Below, one piece after another: positions 38,921-47,977 of a stretch of DNA of 64,000 bases. The notes under the pieces were generated by a model, which was not told where the DNA came from, ran no database searches, and was given only the letters and a program-made list of their open reading frames with translations. Each line of letters begins with the position of its first letter. Positions within the stretch are counted from its first letter, which is position 1. The DNA is from Edaphobacter sp. (GTDB taxonomy: Bacteria; Acidobacteriota; Terriglobia; Terriglobales; Acidobacteriaceae). The stretch spans positions 248,001-312,000 of the forward strand of contig NZ_JAPWKF010000005.1 in NCBI RefSeq assembly GCF_028283685.1. The letters run 5' to 3'. Made by a program: the position numbers and the translations under genes.

Positions 38921-40333
38921 TTACGCGCCGGCGATGGTCATGCCTTCGACGCGCATGGTTGGTGCGGCGCTGGAGCTGCGGAACTCGAGGTCGTTGGCGA
39001 TAGCGACGATGTTGCGGTACATGTCCTTGAGATTTCCGGCGATGGTGATCTCTTCGACCGGGTAGGCAAGCTCCCCGTTTTCAATCCAGATGCCTGAGGC
39101 TCCCTGCGAGTAGTCGCCGGTGACGAGGTTGACGCCGAAGCCCATCGTCTCGGTGACGTAGAGGCCGTTCTTGACGTCGCCGATGAGCGTCTCGGGTGTG
39201 CAGTCGCCGGGTTCGAGATAGTAGTTGTGCGCGCCGATGCCTGGGTTTCCGGCGAGGCCGCGCGACGCGCTGCCGGTGGAGCGCATGTTGAGCTTGCGGG
39301 CGGTGTAGGTGTTGTTGACGTAAGTCTGGAGGACGCCCTTGTCGACCAGCACGGTGCGGCGCGTGGGCAGGCCTTCGCCGTCGAAGGGCACGGTGCCGAA
39401 GCCGCCCGTCTGGATGCCGCGGTTGTCGAGGAGCATGGTGCCGTCGTCGACGATGGTGATATTGCTGCCGGCGACTTCCTTGCCGAGCATGTCGGCGAAG
39501 AAGGTGGCGTGGCGGTAGATGGCGTCGCCGTTGGCGGCGTCGAAGATGTTGCCCATGATGGAGCGGGCGATCTCGGGCGCGAAGACGATGGAGGCCTTCT
39601 GCGTGGGAACGCGGCGTGCGCCGAGGCGGCGCAGGGTGCGCTGCGCGGCGATGCGGCCGATCTCTTCGGGTGACTCGAGCTTTGCGATGGTGCGTGCGCT
39701 GGAGTACCAGTAGTTGCGCTGCATGCCGCCTTTTTCGTCGATGGCGATGGGGGAGACGGAGAAGCCGCAGTAGGAGCGGCGGTACTCGCCGGTGAAGCCG
39801 CGGGAGTTGGTGAGGATTTTGTGGGAGGTTCCGGTGTCGAAGTCGGCGCCGGAGGAGTTCTGGATGCGGGTATCGCAGGCGAGGGCGGCGGCCTCGGCGC
39901 GGCGTGCGATCTCGATGCGCTCGGCGGGGGGCAGGTGGTTGACGTCGTCGAAGTAGAGCTTGAGGTCGCCGGGAAGCTGGCCGAACTCTTCGCGCTCGGG
40001 GAGGCCGGCGAAGGGGTCTTCGCTGGTGATCTTTGCCAGGGTGAGGGCGCCGTCGACGAGGTGCTGGATGGCGTCGTCGGAGAAGTCGGAGGATGAGGTG
40101 CTGGCGGTGCGCTGAGCTTTTCCAGAGCTGAGGAAGACACGCAGGCCGACGGCGCGGGAGCCAGACTCCTTGAGCGTCTCTACCTGACCGAGGCGGACGC
40201 GGGCGGAGAACTCGTCGCCTTCGTAGACGACGGCCTCGGCGTCGGTGGCGCCGGCCTTCAGGGCGCGGTCGAGCACGTCCTGGGCTAGCTGGCGGAGGTC
40301 GGTCTTCGGGGGCGTCTGCGTCTCGGTGGGCAT
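38921..40333 (-). CDS. pmbA: TldE/PmbA metalloprotease-complex subunit
   Basis: Non-zinc partner of TldD; the heterodimer degrades unfolded peptides and matures some ribosomal peptides (microcin B17 in E. coli). The 470-residue protein has the family fold (DAEAVVYEGDEFSARVRLGQ, FDGEGLPTRRTVLVDKG, TGSASRGLAGNPGIGAHN, SQGASGIWIENGELAYPVEE). It lacks HExxxH, as expected for TldE. It is upstream of the UvrC-like gene on the same strand; its partner tldD is 8.5 kb away. Confidence 0.92.
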   Translation of the reverse strand: MPTETQTPPKTDLRQLAQDVLDRALKAGATDAEAVVYEGDEFSARVRLGQVETLKESGSRAVGLRVFLSSGKAQRTASTSSSDFSDDAIQHLVDGALTLAKITSEDPFAGLPEREEFGQLPGDLKLYFDDVNHLPPAERIEIARRAEAAALACDTRIQNSSGADFDTGTSHKILTNSRGFTGEYRRSYCGFSVSPIAIDEKGGMQRNYWYSSARTIAKLESPEEIGRIAAQRTLRRLGARRVPTQKASIVFAPEIARSIMGNIFDAANGDAIYRHATFFADMLGKEVAGSNITIVDDGTMLLDNRGIQTGGFGTVPFDGEGLPTRRTVLVDKGVLQTYVNNTYTARKLNMRSTGSASRGLAGNPGIGAHNYYLEPGDCTPETLIGDVKNGLYVTETMGFGVNLVTGDYSQGASGIWIENGELAYPVEEITIAGNLKDMYRNIVAIANDLEFRSSSAAPTMRVEGMTIAGA

Positions 40334-40728
40334 GCCCTCACAGGATAAATGGGGGGGGACCCCCTCCCCCGGGTTTTGTGCAAAGTCTTCAAAATAATGG
40401 ACTTGCTAAGGAGGTATTCTGCAAAATCTTGAAAAGAAAGACTTAAAAGGCAAATTCTTCAAAGGAAACGACTTATTGCTTTTGGAGAGCCGCTGCTCCA
40501 TCAGAAGCAGCCGTTGCTTTTATTTGGTTACTGGCTTTTCTTCTCTTTTCTTGCCCTGCTTCTAATTCTAGTTGGCGGAGCGGGGTGAACCGGCACTCTG
40601 TAAGTGTTCTGGCATCAAATGCTTGAACGGTTCCGGGGCTTGACAGGTTTGGTTGCGGACCTGGGTTTCCTTGGTATAGTCCAACAGGTGTTTCCGATGT
40701 TTTTTCCTTTTAGGTGGGGCAGACGACG
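40334..40728. repeat. Intergenic region with three-unit hairpin repeat array
   Basis: This 395-base gene-free region starts with a G8/C-rich tract (40351-40373) and then three degenerate 24-25-base units at 40380-40404, 40421-40444 and 40450-40474. Each follows GCAAA[G/A/T]TCTT[C/G]AAA...GACTT with a small AAGTC/GACTT-type inverted repeat. A 6-bp hairpin GCTGCT/AGCAGC and T-rich stretches follow. The local base composition is AT-rich against its surroundings. From memory, similar arrays recur in Terriglobia genomes. Near 40653-40680 TTGCGG-16-TATAGT could be a weak promoter for the antiporter. Confidence 0.55.
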
Positions 40729-41880
40729 ATGCATATCTCCAGCGCAACGCTGATCTATCTGGGCTTCGTCTTTGGTTTGCTGGTGATTCCCCGGGCCCTG
40801 CAGCGATTCCGCCTGCCTGCTCCGCTGACCTGCGTGGTGCTGGGTATCGTGGTGGCGAAGTTTTTTCCGCAGACGGCGGCCGACGGCGTGATGCCGGTGG
40901 TGGCGACGCTGGGAATCGCATCGCTGTTCCTGTTTGCCGGGCTTGAGGTGGACCTGGATGAGCTGCGGACGCAGGTTCCGCGCCTGACGGCGTACCTGAT
41001 GGCGGGCGGTCTGATTCTGCTGGTGGGAACGTGGGTGGCGATACGGTTTATGCACATGGCGTGGCAGCCGGCGGCGTTGCTTTCGCTGGGTCTGTTTACG
41101 CCCTCGACGGGTTTCATCCTGGATACGCTGCCGCACTCGGGGCTGGATGAGGTGGAGCAGCGACAGGTCTCGATGAATGCGATTGCGGCGGAGATTGTGG
41201 CGCTGCTGGTGTTGTTTGTGGTGTCGCAGGCAGGGTCGATGAAGACGCTGGCGGTCTCGAGCGGGATTTTAGTGCTGCTGATTGTCCTGACGCCGATTCT
41301 CTTTTTGGCGCTGGGCCGGTACGTGGTGCCGCATGCGCCGGGGTCGGAGTTTTCGCTGCTGATCATGGTGGCGATTATCTGCGCGGTGGTGAGCCAGGGG
41401 CTGGGGGTGCACTTCCTGGTGGGAGCGTTTGTGGCCGGGATGGTGGCGGGTCTGCTGCAGGACAGGATGCAGACACTGGCGTCGGATACGAACCTGCAGG
41501 CGGTGCGGCTGTTCTCGTCGTTCTTCGTGCCGTTTTACTTCTTCCGGGAGGGTATGGAGGTTCCGGGCGGCGCGCTGGTGTGGCGGGCGGTGTTGTATGG
41601 GCTGGCGCTGGCCGCGGTGGTGATTCCGATACGGGTGGGCAAGGACTGGGTGGAGGCGCTGGTGTTTACGCGGCGCAGAGGCAGGAGCGGCATCCGGGTG
41701 GCGGTGGCGCTGGTGCCGACGCTGATCTTCACGCTGGTGATCGCGGGCATGCTGCATGCGCAGTTTCATATCAGCGATGAGCTGTTTGGCGGACTGCTGG
41801 CGTATGCGGCGATTGCGACGATCCTGCCGTCGTTTGTGTTGCCGCAGCTGGTCTCGGCGGCAGCGGAGGATGGGCTGTAG
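40729..41880 (+). CDS. CPA2-type cation:proton antiporter (Kef/NapA-like)
   Basis: Membrane antiporter of about 383 residues with 11-12 hydrophobic helices and no C-terminal TrkA-N or other regulatory domain. Family features: LGIASLFLFAGLEVDLDEL, FTPSTGFILDTLPHSG and the conserved FLVGAFVAGMV region. The ATG at 40729 is preferred; a GTG five codons earlier is possible. It probably exchanges Na+ or K+ for protons; ion choice cannot be read here. Confidence 0.87.
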   Translation: MHISSATLIYLGFVFGLLVIPRALQRFRLPAPLTCVVLGIVVAKFFPQTAADGVMPVVATLGIASLFLFAGLEVDLDELRTQVPRLTAYLMAGGLILLVGTWVAIRFMHMAWQPAALLSLGLFTPSTGFILDTLPHSGLDEVEQRQVSMNAIAAEIVALLVLFVVSQAGSMKTLAVSSGILVLLIVLTPILFLALGRYVVPHAPGSEFSLLIMVAIICAVVSQGLGVHFLVGAFVAGMVAGLLQDRMQTLASDTNLQAVRLFSSFFVPFYFFREGMEVPGGALVWRAVLYGLALAAVVIPIRVGKDWVEALVFTRRRGRSGIRVAVALVPTLIFTLVIAGMLHAQFHISDELFGGLLAYAAIATILPSFVLPQLVSAAAEDGL

Positions 41881-41889
41881 CTCGCTGAG

Positions 41890-42804
41890 CTAGTGAGATG
41901 GAGCGTAGTAGCCGGACCGGGTGGTGATGGCGGCGACGCGATCGGGCGGAACAATGAGGATGCGATGGAAGGCGCCGTTGTGCGGCATCGCGGCCGGGTT
42001 GTAGATGAGCCGGTACTGGTTGCGCAGATTGGCCTGAATGATGTGCAGATCTTCGTCGATCTCCGCGCCAGAGGCGCCGATGCGGAAGACGCGGCCTCCG
42101 GTGAGCGAGGCGAGGTCGGAGAGATTGTGCAGTCCGGTGATGGCGGAGTCGGGACGGAAGACGTAGATGGCGGTGTTGGTCTGCTGGCACATGTCGACGG
42201 CGGAGCGTAGTGGAAGGTAGGAGGCGTCGTCATCGCCGTCGCTGAAGAGCATGATGAAGTTACCGGTGGTGTCGTGTGCAAGCCTGCCGAACTGTTCGCG
42301 GCAGGCGGCATAGAGTGTGTCATACAGCGCCGTGGTGGAAGGAATATTGCCGCTGCGGGCGATGGCGGCGGTGAGAGCGGCTGGACTGCCGGACCATGAT
42401 TGCAGCGTCTGCGATCGTTTCGAGAAGCTCATGACGAAGGCCTGGTCGGTGGCCTGTTGCAGCACGCGCTGGGCGTAGACGGTGGCGATGTCGAGCATGG
42501 TCTCGCGGCTGGGTTCCATGGAGGAGCTGGTGTCGATGAGGATGCCGGCGCGGATGGGGAGATTGCGCATGGGCTGGAAGGTGACGATGCGGCGCGGGGG
42601 ATGTCCGTTGTCGGTGATTTGGAGATCGCTGGCGCGGAGATCGTTGACGGGCATGCCCTGTGCGTCGTCGGCGTGCAGGGTGAGTTCGACCTCATCGACG
42701 TTGACCTTGATGCTGTAGGGAGCGGAGGTCTGCGAGCCGGTGGTACAGGCGGAGGCGAGCAGCGCGGCGATGCAGAGGGCCGTCAGAGGGAAGCGCGGAG
42801 GCAT
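41890..42804 (-). CDS. VWFA-domain lipoprotein, Acidobacteria type
   Basis: A 304-residue exported protein with a von Willebrand factor A domain. The MIDAS motif is D91-T-S-S-S, with FSDGDDD further on. The N-terminus has a signal ending LLASAC with possible lipidated Cys20 (weak lipobox, Ala at -3). It matches the 'VWFA-related domain' proteins frequent in Acidobacteria, of unknown role, perhaps metal-dependent adhesion or protein binding. It follows the MFS gene by 25 bases, so the two may be co-transcribed. Confidence 0.82.
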   Translation of the reverse strand: MPPRFPLTALCIAALLASACTTGSQTSAPYSIKVNVDEVELTLHADDAQGMPVNDLRASDLQITDNGHPPRRIVTFQPMRNLPIRAGILIDTSSSMEPSRETMLDIATVYAQRVLQQATDQAFVMSFSKRSQTLQSWSGSPAALTAAIARSGNIPSTTALYDTLYAACREQFGRLAHDTTGNFIMLFSDGDDDASYLPLRSAVDMCQQTNTAIYVFRPDSAITGLHNLSDLASLTGGRVFRIGASGAEIDEDLHIIQANLRNQYRLIYNPAAMPHNGAFHRILIVPPDRVAAITTRSGYYAPSH

Positions 42805-42829
42805 CGCTCCGAGAATAGCGGAGTTTCTG

Positions 42830-44089
42830 TCAGATCTCTTGCTGCTGTTGCTGTTGCCGTGCGGTGCGGAAGGTGGATTCGCGGTTGGTGAGCAGGAAGT
42901 AGAGCGAGACGAGGGTGAGAGCGATGCCGGAGCCGGAGAGGGCCTTGGAGACGCCGATGAGGGGGATGAGCTTGCCGAGAGCGAGGGATCCGAGGGGGAT
43001 ACCGGCGCGGAAGGCGAGGTTGTAGACGCTCATGACGCGGCCGCGCATGGCGTCGGTGGTGATGAGCTGGGCGAGGGAGACCATGAACGAGGCCGAGGCC
43101 ATGATGGCCATTCCGGAGAAGAAGAGCAGAACGCAGGAGAGCGGCAGCCAGTGGGACATGGCGAAGCCGGCGATGATGAGGCCGAGGAGGACGAGGATGA
43201 GCAGCGTGAGGCGTCCCTGGCCCTTCATCTTTTCGACGGCGGCGACGGAGAGCGCGCCGCAGATGGAGCCTGCGCCGGAGCAGACGAGCAGAAGCGTGTA
43301 GGTTTCGGGGCCTTTATTGAAGACGCTGCGGACGAAGACGGGGAGGAAGCCGTTGAGAGAGAAGCCGAAGAGGGTGGTGCAGAAGGCGAGGATGACGAGG
43401 GCGCTCATGCCGTCGCGACATCGTATGAACTGGATGCCTTCCTTCATGCTCTTGAGGACCGAGACGGTGGTCTTGGCGGGGACGAACTTCACCTGGATCA
43501 TCAAGAGCGAGGCGATGACGGCGAGGAAGGAGGCGCCGTTGAGGGTGAAACACCAGGTGGCGCCGAGGGTGGCGTAGGCGATGCCGCCGATGGCCGGACC
43601 GACGATGCGCGCGAGGTTGAACTGAATGGAGTTCATGGCGATCGCGTTGGAGAGATCTTCGGGATCGACGAGCGAGGGCAGCAGCGCGGAGTAGGCGGGC
43701 CCGCCGAAGGACTGGCCGACGCCGACGAAGAAGGAGAGCGCGAGGATGTGCCAGACCTGGACCAGATGCAGAGCGAAGAGGGCGGCCAGAAGGAAGGCGC
43801 AGGTCATCTGGATGTACTGCGAGACGAGCAGCATCTTGCGGCGGTCCATGCGATCGGCGAAGACGCCGCCGAAGAGGGAGAGCAGGATGATGGGGAGCTG
43901 GCCGAGGAAGAGGTCGAGGCCGAGGTAGAAGGCGTCCTTGGTGAGGTCGTAGACGAGCCAGCTCTGTGCAAACTGCTGCACGAAGGTGCCGATGGTGGAG
44001 ACGCAGGCGCCGATCCACATCAGGCGGAAGTCGCGATAGCGAAACGCTCTGAAGATGCGTGCTAAAAACTTGGGTTCGCTGCTGGACAT
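42830..44089 (-). CDS. MFS exporter (DHA3/EntS-like)
   Basis: A 419-residue, twelve-helix transporter of the MFS_3 group (siderophore and macrolide exporters such as EntS and MefA). Motifs: FRLMWIGACVSTIGTFVQQFA, GGVFADRMDRRKML in the loop between helices 2 and 3, and NSIQFNLARIVGPAIGG. TAGGA stands directly before the ATG. No siderophore genes are nearby, so the substrate is open. It ends in a Gln-rich tail. Confidence 0.85.
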   Translation of the reverse strand: MSSSEPKFLARIFRAFRYRDFRLMWIGACVSTIGTFVQQFAQSWLVYDLTKDAFYLGLDLFLGQLPIILLSLFGGVFADRMDRRKMLLVSQYIQMTCAFLLAALFALHLVQVWHILALSFFVGVGQSFGGPAYSALLPSLVDPEDLSNAIAMNSIQFNLARIVGPAIGGIAYATLGATWCFTLNGASFLAVIASLLMIQVKFVPAKTTVSVLKSMKEGIQFIRCRDGMSALVILAFCTTLFGFSLNGFLPVFVRSVFNKGPETYTLLLVCSGAGSICGALSVAAVEKMKGQGRLTLLILVLLGLIIAGFAMSHWLPLSCVLLFFSGMAIMASASFMVSLAQLITTDAMRGRVMSVYNLAFRAGIPLGSLALGKLIPLIGVSKALSGSGIALTLVSLYFLLTNRESTFRTARQQQQQQEI

Positions 44090-44300
44090 TCCTACGTGTG
44101 GCTTCTTCCGGTGCTGTTGGTTAGAGGGTACCGATCTTCATGGTACAGGGATGGATGATTGGACGGCGCCGAAGTCGCAATAGTTTGTATCGAGTAACGG
44201 GCTGGAACAATAGCGGAACATCGTGGGGCCGTGGTTCTGTGAAGCTGTGGCGCTCGCCGCGGAATGGTGCAGCAGGCCTTTTGAGCAGTAAGCTTCAGAT

Positions 44301-45131
44301 ATGATGAGCAGTTCCCGGCCCCTCTTCCCTGTAGTGGCGGTGATGGTCTTCACCGCTTTGAGCTGTGTCAGTCCTGCACAGCAGCTGAACAAGGATGACA
44401 GCGTGGCGCGTCCGACGCCGCAGTATGCGATTCCGACGATGCCTGCCAATCCGGCGCTGCCGAATATCTGGATTGTGGGCGACTCGACGGCGCAGAACAA
44501 GAAGGACTGGGGATGGGGCGACCACTTCGCCCACTACGTGGATACCAGCAGAATCAACGTGGTGAACCGTGCGCGCGGTGGACGGTCGAGCCGCACGTTT
44601 ATTCACGAGGGCGCGTGGGACGAGGTGCTGAAGAGCGTGAAGCCGGGCGATTATGTGCTGATCCAGATGGGGCACAACGACGGTGGGGCGCTGGACGGCG
44701 CAAAGCCGCGCGGGACGCTGAAGGGTATCGGCGACGAGCAGCAGGAGGTGACGCTGCTGGACGGAACGCACGAGGTGGTGCACACCTTCGGCTGGTATGT
44801 GCGGAAGTATATTGACGATGCGCGGGCCAAGGGAGCGCATCCGATGCTGCTGAGCCTGACGATCCGCAATATCTGGACGGACGGCCACATTGAGCGGGAT
44901 ATGGGCTACGACGGATTTATTCACCAGGTGGCTGAGCAGGAGAAGGTGCCTTATGTCGACATGAGCGATGTCGAGGCCGACCGGCTGGAGAAGATGGGGC
45001 CGGAGAAGACGGCTGCGTTCTTTCCGGGAGACCACACGCATACGGCTCCCGATGGAGCGGAGATGGTGGCCTCGTGCGTGGCCGAGGCTCTGAAGGAGCA
45101 GCACACGGATCTGGCGCAGTATGTGAAATAG
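44301..45131 (+). CDS. Secreted rhamnogalacturonan acetylesterase-like SGNH hydrolase (CE12)
   Basis: Removes acetyl groups from rhamnogalacturonan in pectin. The 276-residue protein has a signal peptide (to about residue 25) and the SGNH blocks: GDSTAQ with the nucleophile Ser, the Gly block RARGGRSSRTF, the Asn block GHND, and the Asp/His pair in FPGDHTHTAPDGA. It fits the plant-polymer theme of the two esterases at 2-4 kb. It stands alone, divergent from the MFS exporter, with 211 bases between. Confidence 0.87.
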   Translation: MMSSSRPLFPVVAVMVFTALSCVSPAQQLNKDDSVARPTPQYAIPTMPANPALPNIWIVGDSTAQNKKDWGWGDHFAHYVDTSRINVVNRARGGRSSRTFIHEGAWDEVLKSVKPGDYVLIQMGHNDGGALDGAKPRGTLKGIGDEQQEVTLLDGTHEVVHTFGWYVRKYIDDARAKGAHPMLLSLTIRNIWTDGHIERDMGYDGFIHQVAEQEKVPYVDMSDVEADRLEKMGPEKTAAFFPGDHTHTAPDGAEMVASCVAEALKEQHTDLAQYVK

Positions 45132-45148
45132 AGGCAGAGAAAAGGAAG

Positions 45149-45176
45149 AGCGGCGCAGAGATCTCTCTGCGCCGCT
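45149..45176. terminator. Bidirectional terminator
   Basis: AGCGGCGCAGAGA pairs perfectly with TCTCTGCGCCGCT. A T-rich end follows on plus, and AAAAGGAAG gives a T-rich end on minus. It separates the convergent esterase and diguanylate-cyclase genes. Confidence 0.88.
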
Positions 45177-45193
45177 TTGTTCTGCCGGAAGCG

Positions 45194-46891
45194 TTACGTC
45201 GTGATGACGTGCTGGGGGGCGTCGGCGAGGATGACCTGATTGCGGCCCTCGTGCTTGGCGCGGTAGAGGGCGCGGTCGGCGGAGCGGATGAGGTCGTTGC
45301 CATCGATTGCATTGGAGGGGTAGAGGGCGATGCCGACGGAGACGGTAATGGAGCGCAGGGCTTCGCCGCGGAACTGCGTGCGGATATCGGAGACGGCTTC
45401 GCGGATCATCTGGGCGCGCCGGAGGGCGACCTCTTCGCTGGCGTCGGGCATGATGACGACGAACTCTTCACCCCCGTAGCGACAGATGACGTCTTCGGTG
45501 CGGACCATGCGGCGATAGCACTCGGCGACGGAGCGAAGGACGATGTCGCCAGCTTCGTGGCCGTAGGTGTCGTTGAACTGCTTGAAGTGGTCGACGTCGA
45601 GCATGAGGACGGCGAGCGGCGTGCGGTGACGTGCGGCGCGATGCAGTTCGCGCTCGAGGGCGATCTCCATGAAGTGGCGGTTGAAGAGGCCGGTGAGGCC
45701 GTCGCGGATGGACTGGCCTTCGAGCTTGGAGCGTAGGTTGAGGGCGGCGATGGAGAGGGAGGCGAGCTCGGCCATCTCCTGGATGAGTGACTCGCGCTGC
45801 TCGGCGAGGGCGAGCGTGGCGGGGGTGTCGCAGAGGACGAAGAGGAAGCCCTGGGTCTCGCCGTGCGCCGCGAGCGGGACGCAGAGATAGTTGTCGGGGG
45901 GAGTGCCGATGAAGTGGCCGCAGTGCAGCTCGGTGCGTCCCTTGCGTCGCCAGCGGAGCTTGCCGCCGCGCAGGCCGCAACAGGTGTCGGGATCGAAGCC
46001 ATCGAGCAGGTTGGCGGGCTCTCCCCAGTGAGCGCCGATCTCGACCATGCGGCGTGAGTTATTGATGACCAGGGTGGCGCCGCTGGTTCCGGGCAGCAGG
46101 AGGTTGAGATGGCGTGTGGCGCACTCGTGGGCCTCGTGCGCCGTGGTGCAGAGCTGCAGCTCGTCGCGGGCGTTGGTCAGGATGACGCTCTCTTCGGCGC
46201 GCGTGGTCAGCTTGTTGACGGTGCTTTCGAGCTCGCGCTTGGCGGAGAAGAGCTTCTTCTCGTCCTGGCTGCGGCGCAGAGCGTCACGGAAGAGGAAGAT
46301 GAACAGGACGAGGGTGATAAGCAGCGAGAAGCCGAAGTAGCTGATGCTGAGCAGGAAGCTTCGGTCGGAGCTCTTCCGGAACATCTCGTTCCGATCGTGG
46401 AGGAGGCCGCGCTCTTCCTGGAGCACAATGCCGAGGATGTTGCGCGCCTCGAGAATCTGCTTTTCCGGCAGGACGCGATTGTGGCTGTCCATCGAGCCGA
46501 TCAGGTTGGTGAGGGACTGGAGTGTCTTGTCGAACTGATCGATGTGATGGCCCTGGTCCTGATTGTCCTTGACCATCTCCTGCAGCTGCACCAGGCTGAC
46601 GTTCATGTTGGACAGGGTGGAGATCGCGGACTTCAGATGCTGCTGCTCGCCGGTGGCGGCGAAGAGCTGCAGGCTGTAATCGACGCGATCGAGGCGTGCC
46701 GTCTGGGTTTGCAGGCTGGTGATGACCAGCTGGGAGTGATCGATCCAGCCGCGTTCTTCATCGGCGGCGTGCAGGTTGTTGTAGACGGTGCGACTGCCTG
46801 CAACGACGAGTCCGATCGTGGCGACCGCAGAGATCAGGAGAACTCCCATGATCCTGACGGGCTTCGGTCGGCCGCTGGCAGATGCGAACAT
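45194..46891 (-). CDS. Membrane diguanylate cyclase (sensor-GAF-GGDEF)
   Basis: Makes the second messenger cyclic di-GMP. The 565-residue protein has an N-terminal membrane helix, a helical extracytoplasmic sensor (CHASE3-like), a second helix near 180-205, a coiled coil, a GAF domain (about 235-395) and a C-terminal GGDEF domain. The active site is GGEEF at about 473-477, and the product-inhibition I-site R464-T-E-D467 is intact. The GAF part contains DTCCGLRGGK...CGHF, a Cys pattern seen in a subset of cyclase GAF domains. Monocistronic by context. Signal unknown. Confidence 0.9.
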   Translation of the reverse strand: MFASASGRPKPVRIMGVLLISAVATIGLVVAGSRTVYNNLHAADEERGWIDHSQLVITSLQTQTARLDRVDYSLQLFAATGEQQHLKSAISTLSNMNVSLVQLQEMVKDNQDQGHHIDQFDKTLQSLTNLIGSMDSHNRVLPEKQILEARNILGIVLQEERGLLHDRNEMFRKSSDRSFLLSISYFGFSLLITLVLFIFLFRDALRRSQDEKKLFSAKRELESTVNKLTTRAEESVILTNARDELQLCTTAHEAHECATRHLNLLLPGTSGATLVINNSRRMVEIGAHWGEPANLLDGFDPDTCCGLRGGKLRWRRKGRTELHCGHFIGTPPDNYLCVPLAAHGETQGFLFVLCDTPATLALAEQRESLIQEMAELASLSIAALNLRSKLEGQSIRDGLTGLFNRHFMEIALERELHRAARHRTPLAVLMLDVDHFKQFNDTYGHEAGDIVLRSVAECYRRMVRTEDVICRYGGEEFVVIMPDASEEVALRRAQMIREAVSDIRTQFRGEALRSITVSVGIALYPSNAIDGNDLIRSADRALYRAKHEGRNQVILADAPQHVITT

Positions 46892-47098
46892 CGCTTCCCT
46901 TTGAGTGAATTTTTTCCGTTCTACGAGCCGTTGTACGAAATTTAACTAGAAATGTAACTGTTTCCGGAGCAATTCGATATGCCACGAATAGGCCATAACT
47001 GGTAATGACGTTCAGCTTAGCGGCAATTTGGGACTGGCGGGGGAGGATCTTTGCGAGGAAGATCCTTGCGGGGTTCCTCAGCGGGCTGGAAGGCGGTC

Positions 47099-47827
47099 TT
47101 ATTTCAGTGCTTTCGTTGCAGAATCAGTGATATACGGCATCATCTCGTCCTCGGTTCTGACTTCGTGGACGATGGCTTCGCTGGCGCCCTTCCAGAAGGC
47201 GAGGCGATTGAGCACGACTGACTGCGCCGCCATGTAGCCGCGAAGCTTCTGCGCGGCCAGGTCGCGGTCAGTGGCGGAGAGGCGCAGCTGGTAGCGCTGT
47301 CCACCGGGAGCCTGGCGGCTGTCGAGCGTGGCGAGGAGATCGTTGTAGCGCAGCGTGGCCTCGTCTTCGGCCTTGAGCTCCTGCTCGGCCTCGAAGTCGA
47401 GGCGGGTGTAGATGCGTGCCTGTTCGTGCCGGAGGAGAGGCACGAGGCCGGCGTCGCGGGCGACGGCCCAGGTGCCGCGCGAGGGCGAGGTCATGTTCTC
47501 GACCTGAGGGAGCGGGCCGAGTTCCCTGGAGATGTCGATGGTGAGGAAGCCCTTCTGAAGCGGCGCGCTGCCGAGGCGATCGGCGACGGAGCGCAGGGTG
47601 GCGAGCTCCTGGCTGAGCAGGTGCGTATCCTCGTCGATGACCTTGATGTTCTCCTCTGCCTCGTCGCGCATATCTTCGACGAGCTGGTGACGCTGGTGGC
47701 GATGATGCATCCACTCGACCGTCTGTTCGAGCGAAAGAGCCATCAGGAGGCCCAGCGCGACGGTGCTCATGTGGATGAGGAACTGCTTCCAGGTCATGAT
47801 CGGGTGTTCGGGAACTTCAATTTCCAT
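47099..47827 (-). CDS. Hypothetical single-helix membrane protein
   Basis: A 242-residue protein with a short cytoplasmic N-terminus, one membrane helix at about 17-34 (MSTVALGLLMALSLEQTVEW) and a large charged helical domain on the other side (HHRHQRHQLVEDMRDEAEEN). No family is recognised with certainty; the plan resembles small envelope proteins of unknown function. The 207-base gap downstream holds a 7-bp hairpin (GGATCTT/AAGATCC) at about 47045-47065. Confidence 0.7.
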   Translation of the reverse strand: MEIEVPEHPIMTWKQFLIHMSTVALGLLMALSLEQTVEWMHHRHQRHQLVEDMRDEAEENIKVIDEDTHLLSQELATLRSVADRLGSAPLQKGFLTIDISRELGPLPQVENMTSPSRGTWAVARDAGLVPLLRHEQARIYTRLDFEAEQELKAEDEATLRYNDLLATLDSRQAPGGQRYQLRLSATDRDLAAQKLRGYMAAQSVVLNRLAFWKGASEAIVHEVRTEDEMMPYITDSATKALK

Positions 47828-47977
47828 AAACGGTCGGGCCCTTGGGCAGACTGCTCCTGCGGTGAGATGAGATCGTCTCCATCCACTTTCGCTTGGAGGC
47901 AGGGTGGACGCAATCCTACCTTTGGGGAGCGTGTGTTCCTGGCCAGCCGCATTTGCCTGAGGGCGCCTGTGTGAGCG

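Noticed and set aside
37575..39065. 496-codon plus-strand frame over the UvrC-like gene
   Set aside because: Shadow frame; the minus strand has the UvrC motifs.
40380..40474. CRISPR array
   Set aside because: Only three units, degenerate, unequal spacing of 16 and 5 bases, and no cas genes in the window.
42740..44065. Glu/Gly-rich 441-codon frame antisense to the MFS exporter
   Set aside because: Low-complexity acidic translation from the reverse of hydrophobic codons; the sense strand is a clear transporter.
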